NCBI GenBank assembly: GCA_002404835.1 | Contig: DHKM01000024.1 | Location: 5,900 to 25,143, forward strand | Length of the DNA: 19,244 nucleotides | Direction: 5' to 3' | DNA from: Caryophanales bacterium UBA4694 | GTDB taxonomy: Bacteria > Bacillota_I > Bacilli_A > RFN20 > CAG-288 | Shown: positions 7,970 to 14,967 of the stretch, in pieces | Layout: each line of letters opens with the position of its first letter | Numbering within the stretch: position 1 is the stretch's first letter | Translations under genes and position numbers: made by a program | Notes under the pieces: generated by a model | What the model was told of the DNA's origin: nothing | The model's database searches: none | The model's input: only the letters and a program-made list of their open reading frames with translations

Positions 7970-8428
7970 TCAATCCTTTCTGAATCCTTGTGATAGTTCT
8001 TTCCTGGTTTTGGCAAATTCACTCGGAATGTCTTCATCTTTGAGTGTCTTCACTTTTTCAGTGCTTCCCAGTTCTTTTGCCATTTTATAGAACCAGCATT
8101 TGTATTCCAAAACCTTCATGGTCTTGTTCATATCTTCGATCTGCTTTTCCAGTTCTACTCTCTGCTTCTCAAAGAGCATCCCTCTTTCTTCAATGGTGGA
8201 GTCTCCTTGGATGGCCAAAGTGATATATGTCCTGATGTCTTTGATGGACATTCCCGCTTTTTTCATGCATTCGATGACTTTCAGCCATTCATAGTCAGAT
8301 TCTTTGAATCTTCGGATGCCTCCTTCGGAACGCTCGACAAAAGGAAGGAGACCTTCTTTATCGTAATATCGAAGTGTCGATGGCATAATATTGAGCCTGC
8401 TTGCCATTTCACCAATTGTATAGAACAT
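7970..8428 (-). CDS. MerR-family regulator of the AdhR/NmlR type
   Basis: 152 residues. Residues 1-70 form a winged helix-turn-helix (YTIGEMASRLNIMPSTLRYYDKEGL, then R-R-F and DYEWLKVIECMKKAGMSI). Residues 75-115 are a charged dimerisation coiled coil. Cys54, in the phrase IECMKKAGM, occupies the position of the thiol sensor of AdhR (Cys52) and NmlR (Cys54); a second Cys lies near 110 (YKCWFYK). Proteins of this subgroup sense aldehydes, quinones or nitrosative stress and activate promoters with over-long spacers. Start ATG 8428 has GGAGGTGG just upstream. The gene is divergent from the reductase-cupin operon, with the shared dyad at 8461-8480, which predicts activation of that operon and possibly autoregulation. 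The specific inducer is inference. Confidence 0.88.
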   Translation of the reverse strand: MFYTIGEMASRLNIMPSTLRYYDKEGLLPFVERSEGGIRRFKESDYEWLKVIECMKKAGMSIKDIRTYITLAIQGDSTIEERGMLFEKQRVELEKQIEDMNKTMKVLEYKCWFYKMAKELGSTEKVKTLKDEDIPSEFAKTRKELSQGFRKD

Positions 8429-8457
8429 TTTCCACCTCCATGATAGTTGATGGACTA

Positions 8458-8488
8458 TTGACTTAAAGTTGACTTTAAGTTGTATATT
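8458..8488 (+). promoter_or_regulatory. MerR-type promoter with 19-bp spacer for the reductase-cupin operon
   Basis: TTGACT (8458-8463), a 19-bp spacer, TATATT (8483-8488). The over-long spacer is the defining feature of promoters that MerR proteins activate by untwisting DNA. A second TTGACT at 8469-8474, spaced 17 bp from ATAACT (8492-8497), is an alternative unactivated start. Confidence 0.8.
8461..8480. promoter_or_regulatory. MerR operator, perfect 20-bp dyad
   Basis: ACTTAAAGTTGACTTTAAGT: 9-bp arms that match perfectly around a 2-bp centre, lying across the -35/-10 spacer. The core CTTAAAG-N4-CTTTAAG is the same as the AdhR operator described in Bacillus subtilis (from memory). Confidence 0.85.
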
Positions 8489-8547
8489 AATATAACTTTT
8501 GAGACATTGTGTTTCAAGAGGATTGATTTGAAGGGGAAAAACAAAAC

Positions 8548-9243
8548 ATGAACAGACCTTATACTATCTGCTATATGATAATGTCAGCAGACGGAAGAAT
8601 CGATTGTCCAATGACCGAGAATCTTCCTGGAGTAGAGGAATATTATCCGCTTCTGGATTCACTTGACTGCCCAAACCATATCAGCGGAAAAATCACATCG
8701 AAACTGGAGATTGCCTCCGGAGAATTCAAAGATTTTTCCAACGAAAATATTGGAAAAGAATGTTTCTATGATGCCGGAAACGGAGGGGATGGATTTGAAA
8801 TCATCATAGACAGCAAAGGAAGCCTTTGCTATGAAAAAGGTGCAAACTTTCTCATCATCACAACCAAAGAAGCAGATAGAAACTATATCCGATATCTGAA
8901 AGAAAACAAAATTTCCTATATTGTCGTCGGAGATGGTGAAGTGGATCTTAAACGGGCATCCGAGATTCTCTTCGATGAATTCAAAATAAAACGAATGGCT
9001 GTTGTCGGAGGTGGGCATATCAATGCCGCATTCCTGAAAGACGGTCTTCTGGATGAAATCATCCTTCTGATCGGTGCAGGAATCGATGGTCGGAAATCAA
9101 TGGTTTCGGTTTTCGATGGACTTAACATGGACATGCCTTTGACAAAGCTGAAACTCAAGGAAATCAAATCATTCGCGTCCGATGCTGTCATGATCCGTTA
9201 CTCGGTTTTAAATAAAGGAAAACAAGATGAAAACAACAAATAA
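8548..9243 (+). CDS. RibD C-terminal-domain-type (dihydrofolate-reductase-fold) reductase
   Basis: 231 residues, made only of the reductase domain; the deaminase domain of full RibD is absent. Landmarks are the N-terminal RPYTICYMIMSADGRID (substrate-side strand) and the NADPH-binding region with AVVGGGHINAAFLKDGLLDEI followed by LIGAGIDGR. Family members are NAD(P)H-dependent reductases of varied small substrates, so a housekeeping role in riboflavin synthesis is unlikely for a stand-alone copy in this setting. ATG 8548 has GAAGGGG about 11 bases upstream. It is the first gene behind the MerR promoter, and its end overlaps the cupin gene by 17 bases. A detoxifying carbonyl or quinone reduction is inferred from the regulator, not seen. 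Confidence 0.85.
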   Translation: MNRPYTICYMIMSADGRIDCPMTENLPGVEEYYPLLDSLDCPNHISGKITSKLEIASGEFKDFSNENIGKECFYDAGNGGDGFEIIIDSKGSLCYEKGANFLIITTKEADRNYIRYLKENKISYIVVGDGEVDLKRASEILFDEFKIKRMAVVGGGHINAAFLKDGLLDEIILLIGAGIDGRKSMVSVFDGLNMDMPLTKLKLKEIKSFASDAVMIRYSVLNKGKQDENNK

Positions 9244-9673
9244 AAGTGAGTTCGAAAAAGAAAATATATTCGGTTTCGGAAAGCCGAATACGGCCTACAG
9301 CCAATTTTTCATCGGAAATTCTTTTCTGAATCCTCTGACCAAAAAAGAAGACGGACTTGCAGTATCGAATGTGACTTTTGAACCAGGATGCCGAAACAAC
9401 TGGCATATTCATCATGCCACCAATGGAGGAGGCCAGCTACTTCTCTGTACGGCAGGCGAAGGCTGGTATCAAGAAGAGGGGAAAAAGCCTGTTTCTTTAA
9501 AGCCAGGCTCCGTCATTATGATCAAAGCCGGAGTCAAGCATTGGCATGGTGCAAAGAAAAACAGCTATTTCAGCCATATCGCCATTACTGTACCGGGAGA
9601 GAATATCTGGAACGAATGGCTGGAGCCGGTCAGCGACGAGGATTATTCCAAATTGGAGGACGGAGGAGAATGA
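9227..9673 (+). CDS. Small single-domain cupin protein
   Basis: 148 residues. The cupin motif 1 region reads NNWHIHHATNGGGQLLLCTAGEGWY, with His ligands around residue 60 and the Gln in place of the usual Glu. Motif 2 reads LKPGSVIMIKAGVKHWHGA with a third His. So a metal-binding beta barrel of the kind found next to or fused to carboxymuconolactone-decarboxylase-like proteins is predicted. The start ATG 9227 has AAAGGA seven bases before it, inside the preceding gene, and the stop overlaps the next start as ATGA. The tight overlaps at both ends suggest that the three products act on the same pathway or physically together. The substrate is unknown. Confidence 0.88.
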   Translation: MKTTNKSEFEKENIFGFGKPNTAYSQFFIGNSFLNPLTKKEDGLAVSNVTFEPGCRNNWHIHHATNGGGQLLLCTAGEGWYQEEGKKPVSLKPGSVIMIKAGVKHWHGAKKNSYFSHIAITVPGENIWNEWLEPVSDEDYSKLEDGGE

Positions 9674-9993
9674 AAGTAAAGCAGACGACCGGAAGAGAGC
9701 AGCTTGGGGAATTCGCTCCGGAATTTGCCAAAGTGAATGACGATATTCTATTCGGAGAGGTCTGGTCGGATGATACCTTATCCTTAAAGGAACGGAGCAT
9801 GATTACCATTGTATCTTTGATGTCTCAGGGACTCATTGACAGTTCATTCCAATATCATCTTGAGACTGGAAAGAAGAACGGCATCACCGAAAAAGAGATT
9901 TCTGCTATCATCACTCATTCTGCTTTCTATTGTGGATGGCCGAAGGCCTGGGCTGCCTTCAAAATTGCTAAGGTAGTCTATTCAGAAGAATGA
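9670..9993 (+). CDS. Carboxymuconolactone decarboxylase-like (AhpD-fold) protein
   Basis: 107 residues, all alpha-helical. The family's signature segment is visible: SFQYHLETGKKNGITEKEIS then HSAFYCGWPKAWAAF, which is the usual H...G.T..E....H.A.Y.G.P.A..A pattern. True AhpD members have a CXXC; here only one Cys (in YCGW) is present, so a peroxidase role by thiol pair is not supported. The start ATG 9670 overlaps the cupin stop (ATGA), with GGAGG three to eight bases upstream. Cupin and CMD proteins often occur together in redox or lactone metabolism operons. The terminator follows eight bases after the stop. Confidence 0.87.
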   Translation: MKVKQTTGREQLGEFAPEFAKVNDDILFGEVWSDDTLSLKERSMITIVSLMSQGLIDSSFQYHLETGKKNGITEKEISAIITHSAFYCGWPKAWAAFKIAKVVYSEE

Positions 9994-10001
9994 ATCCATT
10001 C

Positions 10002-10032
10002 GGGAGGATGTCCTCATGGCATCTTCCTTTTT
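10002..10032 (+). terminator. Terminator of the reductase-cupin-CMD operon
   Basis: GGAGGATGTC (10003-10012) pairs with GGCATCTTCC (10018-10027), allowing two G-U pairs, with a 5-base loop and a run of five T (10028-10032). Confidence 0.8.
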
Positions 10033-10087
10033 AATTGGAATAACTGTCTCTTGTCGATACCGTCTTTTCCGTAAAAGTGTTTCTCTA

Positions 10088-10096
10088 TGATATAAT
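10088..10096 (+). promoter_or_regulatory. Extended -10 promoter giving an apparently leaderless ylbF mRNA
   Basis: TGATATAAT is a consensus extended -10 (TG-N-TATAAT, -10 hexamer at 10091-10096). There is no good -35 17 bp upstream. ATG 10106 begins only nine bases after the -10, so transcription should start within a few bases of the start codon. Confidence 0.75.
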
Positions 10097-10105
10097 ATTT
10101 TCGCT

Positions 10106-10438
10106 ATGAATCTAGAACAATTTAAACAAGAGGAAGAGGATATCCTGGAGAAAATAAAGTCTTCTTCCTATTTCAAAAATGCCCAGGAACTCTCTTTGGA
10201 AATTTCCTCAAATCCAGAATTGATTGCGCTATCCAAGAAGAGAGATGATGCCTATGTCGTAGCTGCAACTACAGAGGACATGGATTTAAGGCATAAAAAG
10301 GAAATTGAAGCCAAGGAGGCAAATGACGCTCTTTTGTCTTCAGACCTTGTCAAAAAGTATATGGAAAACTATAGAGCCGTCAAAGATATTCTAAACCGAA
10401 TCAACGATGGAATACTCAAGGAGCTACGATATGATTAG
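10106..10438 (+). CDS. ylbF: YlbF/YmcA family protein
   Basis: 110 residues, almost wholly helical and charged, matching the small YlbF/YheA/YmcA family. In Bacillus subtilis YlbF forms a complex with YmcA and YaaT that modulates RNase Y-dependent mRNA maturation and so competence, sporulation and biofilm development. Landmarks are the helix ILEKIKSSSYFKNAQELSLE, SSNPELIALSKKRDDA, and the end AVKDILNRINDGILKEL. Its place before rsmD and coaD is the classic ylbF-ylbH-ylbI order, which supports the symbol. There is no ribosome site upstream, unlike every neighbour, and the promoter -10 almost touches the start codon, so initiation is probably leaderless. The 3' end overlaps rsmD by eight bases. 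Confidence 0.85.
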   Translation: MNLEQFKQEEEDILEKIKSSSYFKNAQELSLEISSNPELIALSKKRDDAYVVAATTEDMDLRHKKEIEAKEANDALLSSDLVKKYMENYRAVKDILNRINDGILKELRYD

Positions 10439-10982
10439 AATCATTGCCGGAACTTATAAGGGGAGATTTCTGAAGGTACCGGATAGCAAAGTCACCCGTC
10501 CGACCATGGATAAAGTCAGACAGGCTCTTTTCAATGCCATCAAGGATAAAAGCCTAGGAAGCGTGGTACTTGATTTGTTTGCTGGCTCTGGTGCCATGGG
10601 ACTTGAAGCATTGTCTCGTGGAGCAAAGCAAGTTTATCTTAATGACAAGAACAGAAGCACTTTTGTTATAATGAGAGAAAACGCATTATCATTAAGTACG
10701 GAGAAAGACAAGATAATCTTATCCAATTTAGACTATCGGGTTTTCTTAAAGCGAAATACTGACTTGAAGTTCGATCTTGTCATTCTTGATCCTCCATACA
10801 AGTTCACCATCAATGCAGATATCATCGAATATATGAAGAAATTCTCCATGCTGAATGATGATGCCGTCATCATTTCGGAACAGGATTATCCTAACAAGGA
10901 AATCGATGGATTCACAATGAGGGAATACCGTTATGGTCAGAAACATGTAGGGCTTTATACCTACAAAAAGGAGTCAGAATGA
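10431..10982 (+). CDS. rsmD: 16S rRNA (guanine966-N2)-methyltransferase RsmD
   Basis: 183 residues from ATG 10431. It methylates G966 of 16S rRNA using S-adenosylmethionine. The family start MIRIIAGTYKGR, then RPTMDKVRQALFNAI, the SAM-binding LDLFAGSGAMGLEALSRGA and the catalytic DPPY are all present. An in-frame ATG eight codons upstream (10407) exists, but the conserved N terminus begins at 10431, and AAGGAG lies at a good distance before it. The gene overlaps ylbF at its start and coaD (ATGA) at its end, so the three genes are tightly coupled. Confidence 0.95.
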   Translation: MIRIIAGTYKGRFLKVPDSKVTRPTMDKVRQALFNAIKDKSLGSVVLDLFAGSGAMGLEALSRGAKQVYLNDKNRSTFVIMRENALSLSTEKDKIILSNLDYRVFLKRNTDLKFDLVILDPPYKFTINADIIEYMKKFSMLNDDAVIISEQDYPNKEIDGFTMREYRYGQKHVGLYTYKKESE

Positions 10983-11467
10983 AGATTGCAGTCTATCCAG
11001 GATCTTTCGATCCTTTTACTAACGGCCATCTTGATGTCGCTTTGAGAGCCAAGAAGATTTTCGATAAGGTCATCATCATGGTTGCCTATAATTCCAAGAA
11101 AACCAGTTATCTTTTCAGTGCCCAGGAAAGAGTAGATATGATCAAGGAGAGTGTCAAAGACTATTCCGGAATCGATGTCATCAGCTATGATGGATTGGTT
11201 GTCAAAAAGGCAAAGGAGCTGCATGCACAGGCTTTGATTCGTGGACTCAGAGCAGTTACCGATTATGAGGCAGAATTCCAATTGCATGAAGTCAACGAAT
11301 TTCTTGCTCCGGATATTGAGATGGTCTATCTGATGTCTCATCGGGATCAGGCTTTTGTATCCTCAAGCAATATCAAGGAGATCTTCGATTATGACGAAGA
11401 TATTTCACATCTAGTCCCAGAGCCTGTCCTGAAGGCAATGATGGAGAAGAAACGGAAAACTAGATAA
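10979..11467 (+). CDS. coaD: Phosphopantetheine adenylyltransferase
   Basis: 162 residues, the normal size. It transfers AMP from ATP to 4'-phosphopantetheine, the penultimate step of coenzyme A synthesis. The nucleotidyltransferase motif YPGSFDPFTNGHLD (6-19, with the T-x-G-H site), the RGLRAVTDYEAEFQ substrate loop and the SSNIKEI block near the C terminus are all visible. ATG 10979 overlaps the rsmD stop and has AAGGAG five bases upstream. The gene closes the ylbF-rsmD-coaD operon. Confidence 0.97.
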   Translation: MKIAVYPGSFDPFTNGHLDVALRAKKIFDKVIIMVAYNSKKTSYLFSAQERVDMIKESVKDYSGIDVISYDGLVVKKAKELHAQALIRGLRAVTDYEAEFQLHEVNEFLAPDIEMVYLMSHRDQAFVSSSNIKEIFDYDEDISHLVPEPVLKAMMEKKRKTR

Positions 11468-11485
11468 AACTTCACGTTTCTTTTT
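11447..11485 (+). terminator. Possible weak terminator at the end of coaD
   Basis: AAGAAACG (11447-11454, inside the coding end) can pair with CGTTTCTT (11475-11482) across a 20-base loop, with five T residues at 11481-11485. The long loop makes it uncertain. The rest of the gap to 11600 is A/T-rich, with nothing I can name. Confidence 0.4.
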
Positions 11486-11599
11486 CAGAAAAATTCACCA
11501 TAGAAAATAGGGTTTCCTCTATTAAGTTTTCCAATGGATATCTCAAATGTTTTGTTTCTTCAATATATGGAAATACGCTTTTTTAGAATAAAGTAAATA

Positions 11600-11628
11600 T
11601 TGTGAAAATCAAGTGTTTTTGATATACT
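11600..11628 (+). promoter_or_regulatory. Promoter of the fused transporter gene
   Basis: TTGTGA (11600-11605), a 17-bp spacer, TATACT (11623-11628). It leaves a leader of about 235 nt before ATG 11871, unusually long compared with other genes in this window. Confidence 0.75.
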
Positions 11629-11701
11629 TATAAAAAGAAAGGAAAATTCAGAGAAAAATCAGTAATGTGTTTCCTTGACGACTGCCTTGATTGGAAAAAA
11701 A

Positions 11702-11866
11702 ATGAAAGGCCTTCAAGAAGTCCATATTGATGGATATGGCACAAAGACAGTCGAAATCAAAGAAAACTGATTTGCAACTGTAATTGTATGCGATTGGAAA
11801 TCAAACAGCAAAAATTTTGTCACTTACACAGATGGATTACAGGAAAACTCTGGAGGAATAATGTAA
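11702..11866 (+). pseudogene. Interrupted small ORF in the transporter leader
   Basis: ATG 11702 opens MKGLQEVHIDGYGTKTVEIKEN, stopped by TGA at 11768-11770. The same frame then continues without a stop as FATVIVCDWKSNSKNFVTYTD and on to TAA at 11864-11866, four bases before the transporter ATG. Both halves read like ordinary protein sequence, so this is either the remnant of a gene of about 54 codons broken by one nonsense change, or two tiny leader ORFs. No ribosome site precedes ATG 11702. GGAGG at 11852-11856 stands four bases before ATG 11861, whose next codon is TAA: a minimal start-stop pair that could bring ribosomes to the transporter start. Coding status is uncertain. Confidence 0.35.
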
Positions 11867-11870
11867 CGAT

Positions 11871-14057
11871 ATGCCGTATTATAATTCATTCCTTGAAGTA
11901 CGGAATGTCACAATGATCATTCCGAATACAAAAAAGTTCGAATTAAATCAGGTGAATGTGTCATTTCCAGAAAAAGGAATCTATTTTATAACAGGAAGAA
12001 ACGGAAATGAAGGCTTAAAATTTTTATCCATAATCAGCGGACTTAATAAACCGGATTCTGGTGAAATTCTTTTTTCAGGAACTTCCATATATAAAACAAA
12101 GAAATCCTATTTGGAAACATACCGAAATAAAATCGCAAGTATCGTCTTCAAAGACAATGGACTTATGGAAACTCAGTCGGTTCAAGATAATCTCATTCTT
12201 GCCTATAAGCTTACAAATCACAAATCAAATCCGGATAATATCAAACAGGCACTCTCAAAAGCAGGTCTTCCGAATTCAAATGGTTTTCTAAGCAAAACAG
12301 TTTCTCAATTATCCGAAGACGAGAAAAAGAGGGTAGCAATTGCCCGGGCTTTGGTCAAAGATGTGAAGATTCTTATTGTAGAGAACCCTTCTTTCCCAAA
12401 AAAGGAACCAGAAAAGAAAATCTATGAAATACTGAAGGAGCTTTCCAAATCCATCCTTGTGATTGTAAGCTCATCGAACAAAGAAATCATAGATGAGTAC
12501 TCTGATGGAACAGTTACTTTTACAAACGGTCAATGTTCGGATATGAATTTCTGTAGGAAAGATGAATCACAGCATTCAGATTTCCGTATGCCGAAAAACA
12601 AACATCTACCTATTATGGATATTTTTCGATTTGGTCTTCATTCTTTTTATGCAAAGAAAATCAAATATGCCATAACCTTTGTTCTTACTTTGGTTCTCTT
12701 TTCCGGTCTTGGAATAACCTTCATCTCTCAGACAAGCAAAAAAATAGAGCCTCTTGTATCCATGCTTTATGACAACAGCATCGAAGACGTGATTCTTAGC
12801 GATGAAAATGTTCTCATAGAAAATAGGGCACTTGACCCTGAGATTTTACTGCGGAAAGGATTTTCCGAAAAACAACTTATCGCAATAAATAATGAGATTC
12901 CAGAAAAAGAGCAGATCAGAGTCTATAACAACTACGCCCTTAAGCTTAAGGTTCCGAACAATTCCACATTCTTCGATTTCGAGAAAAACATCACCTACGA
13001 TTTACTTGAATGGGAGCAAACAGAGAAGATAGAAACTGCCTATACAAACACTTTCTATGAAAATTTCCACGGCTTTATGGAAATGGATGAAGAAAGCTTT
13101 GAGTACACTGGCTTTTCCTTAGATAAAAGGATTCAAAACAAAGCTGAGTGTCATCTTCCATCAAAATATGATGAATGTGCAATTTCCGGATTCAAAGCAA
13201 ACCTATATCTGGAAAAAGGATACAGGGATGAAAATGGAAACATCGTTTCTCTTAAAAACCTCGATGACCTGATTGGAAGAAAACTGGACAACTTCACCAT
13301 TACAGCAATATATGAAACCAGAGAGGATAGGGATCTTGCCAAAAAGCATTCCTTCGAGAGCCCCAATAATAAAGCGGAGAAATTGGAAAACAATCGATAT
13401 TGTGATGGCACATACATCAATAACTATCTCTATTTGAAAAAGGGAACCTTAGACAACTTCGAAAAGAACAACGACTGGAAACAGACCTTTGCTTTCGGTC
13501 TCTTCTACCATCTTCCGGAAAACAAAGCTTCCTGCCTTTCTCTCCTTAATAAAATGACCTATGCTTACAAAGATGAAGATGGGGTCGATTTCAAAATAAG
13601 GCCTAATTTGCTTTCCCCAGTTACAAGTGTTGTAGATAGCGCAAGAGTTTTCCAAAGCGGAACCTTGATAAATATCTACATCGCCGTCTTGGTCATTTTC
13701 CTTATATTTGATCTACTGCTCGTCATTTCTTTGTTTTCCCATGAATCAAAACGGGAAAGAAAGGAAAGATACATCCTATTATCCTCAGGAGCCAGCAAGA
13801 AGGATCTATTGTTCATCATTCTTTCGAAGAGCTTCTTGTTCTCATTCCCTGCTTTGATTCTTTCTATCATTCCGATCGAAATCATCTGTGTCATTAAAAA
13901 CAGCGGATATCTATGCAAGTTCCTCCTGTTTAAAGGTCTTCCGGTTCTCTATTTGTTCCTATCCGCTTTTTGTTTTTCTATCATCATATCATTCATTCCT
14001 TTTATGAGACTACTTCGAAAGAAAAGTATAGATATCATCAACGAGAAAAATGACTGA
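11871..14057 (+). CDS. MacB/FtsX-like fused ABC transporter with a degenerate ATPase domain
   Basis: 728 residues: an ABC-ATPase-like domain (about 7-225) fused to an FtsX/MacB-type permease. TM1 is near 266-286, followed by an extracellular region of about 310 residues. TM2 is about 600-623, TM3 about 652-675 and TM4 about 692-712. The phrase RYILLSSGASKKDLLFIILSK between TM2 and TM3 is the FtsX-domain hallmark. Every nucleotide-handling motif is altered. Walker A is GRNGNEGLK (42-50) with the invariant Lys displaced. The Q-loop Gln is Lys (VFKDNG), and the signature is LSEDE (147-151). Walker B is ILIVENPS, so Asp-Glu became Glu-Asn, and the switch His is Ser. Yet the fold-level pattern (SGLNKPDSGEI, KKRVAIARALVKD) and the open frame are preserved. 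ATG 11871 is the first in-frame start; its GGAGG is 14 bases away. Peptide or lipid handling is a guess. Confidence 0.75.
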   Translation: MPYYNSFLEVRNVTMIIPNTKKFELNQVNVSFPEKGIYFITGRNGNEGLKFLSIISGLNKPDSGEILFSGTSIYKTKKSYLETYRNKIASIVFKDNGLMETQSVQDNLILAYKLTNHKSNPDNIKQALSKAGLPNSNGFLSKTVSQLSEDEKKRVAIARALVKDVKILIVENPSFPKKEPEKKIYEILKELSKSILVIVSSSNKEIIDEYSDGTVTFTNGQCSDMNFCRKDESQHSDFRMPKNKHLPIMDIFRFGLHSFYAKKIKYAITFVLTLVLFSGLGITFISQTSKKIEPLVSMLYDNSIEDVILSDENVLIENRALDPEILLRKGFSEKQLIAINNEIPEKEQIRVYNNYALKLKVPNNSTFFDFEKNITYDLLEWEQTEKIETAYTNTFYENFHGFMEMDEESFEYTGFSLDKRIQNKAECHLPSKYDECAISGFKANLYLEKGYRDENGNIVSLKNLDDLIGRKLDNFTITAIYETREDRDLAKKHSFESPNNKAEKLENNRYCDGTYINNYLYLKKGTLDNFEKNNDWKQTFAFGLFYHLPENKASCLSLLNKMTYAYKDEDGVDFKIRPNLLSPVTSVVDSARVFQSGTLINIYIAVLVIFLIFDLLLVISLFSHESKRERKERYILLSSGASKKDLLFIILSKSFLFSFPALILSIIPIEIICVIKNSGYLCKFLLFKGLPVLYLFLSAFCFSIIISFIPFMRLLRKKSIDIINEKND

Positions 14058-14101
14058 GTCCTATAAGATTTGAATCAGAATAAAACAATCTATTGACTTT
14101 G

Positions 14102-14153
14102 GCTGTGAATCTAGGAACTGTCTTAAAACATGTTCTTGATTCACAGCTTTTTT
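14102..14153 (+). terminator. Terminator of the fused transporter gene
   Basis: GCTGTGAATC (14102-14111) pairs perfectly with GATTCACAGC (14138-14147). An inner AGGAAC/GTTCTT pairing extends it, and six T residues follow. Confidence 0.85.
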
Positions 14154-14223
14154 ACATGTGACATAAACAACAAACTCGGATCATTCGTCGAACAAAACTT
14201 GGTAATCAGACTTTTACAAATAG

Positions 14224-14267
14224 GAAAAAAGCCTAAAGCTCATTGATATATATCTATGCTTTAGGCT
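14224..14267 (-). terminator. Terminator of the second papain-fold/lipoprotein pair
   Basis: On the minus strand AGCCTAAAGC (14267-14258) pairs perfectly with GCTTTAGGCT (14239-14230), followed by a run of T residues (14229-14225). It lies about 60 bases beyond the lipoprotein stop and separates the convergent transcripts. Confidence 0.85.
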
Positions 14268-14325
14268 GTAATTTGATTTGGATGAGTCAGGGTTCGTCTG
14301 ATGAAGTCGGAAAGAATCCGGTTTA

Positions 14326-14955
14326 CTATTCGATTGGAAGAATCGCAAACGTGATGGAATCTCCTTCGAAACGATATTCAAGGCGGTTGAAGAACGTGAA
14401 CTTCTTCGCTTCTTCATCATATTTGATTTCCTTCTGAGGCGTCAAAGAATAGATCATCTTCGCATAGGAATAATCTCCGTTTGCATTCAGTTTCAATTCA
14501 CCGGTATTCTCAGAATTGATAAATTGGCGTACCTTGAAGAAATCATCCTTCCCATTAAGAAGAAAATACGGAATAAGAACCCAGCCATAACTCATAAAAC
14601 GACTAGATGCACTGGAAAACAAATAAAGAGGCGTATCCATATGAGATTTACCTTCATGAATAAAGAAAAACTCAAGCTTCTCGTCGATAATGGGGGTCAT
14701 AAAGAACATATCCCACTTCCATTCATACGCGATTTTCTCCTTATCAAGATATTCGGTGATGCTTTCCATAGAATAGCCTTCTTGAAATTCAAAATTCGTA
14801 TTTTCTTCATAATAGGCAATCACTGGGACTTTAATTGTAAAATCATAATCACGATTCAAGCTGGAGGTTCTCACTTTCTTTGCTTTGGTTCCGCCTCCAC
14901 AGGAACATAACGAGATTGCAAGAGTTAGAAGTAAAATTGGTTTTATTTTTGCCAT
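14326..14955 (-). CDS. Lipoprotein, partner of the second papain-fold protein
   Basis: 209 residues. The signal peptide (MAKIKPILLLTLAISL) ends in a lipobox Leu16-Cys17-Ser18-Cys19 followed by GGG, so the product should be lipid-anchored outside the membrane. The mature part is a soluble domain with many aromatic residues (for example YEWKWDMFFMTP, LYLFSSASSRFMSYGW). It has no recognised family and no obvious similarity to the 2520-3044 lipoprotein. ATG 14955 is preceded by AAGGA at nine bases, and that site overlaps the TAA of the peptidase-like gene (TAAGGA). So the two are co-transcribed, with the peptidase first, as in the other cassette. Role unknown; inhibitor, receptor or chaperone of the secreted partner are options. 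Confidence 0.72.
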   Translation of the reverse strand: MAKIKPILLLTLAISLCSCGGGTKAKKVRTSSLNRDYDFTIKVPVIAYYEENTNFEFQEGYSMESITEYLDKEKIAYEWKWDMFFMTPIIDEKLEFFFIHEGKSHMDTPLYLFSSASSRFMSYGWVLIPYFLLNGKDDFFKVRQFINSENTGELKLNANGDYSYAKMIYSLTPQKEIKYDEEAKKFTFFNRLEYRFEGDSITFAILPIE

Positions 14956-14967
14956 ATTTAATATTCC

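Noticed and set aside
11768..11770. Reassigned TGA (read as Trp) to explain the split small ORF
   Set aside because: TGA serves as a true stop in rsmD, the cupin and MerR genes with sensible gene ends, and Trp is coded by TGG throughout.
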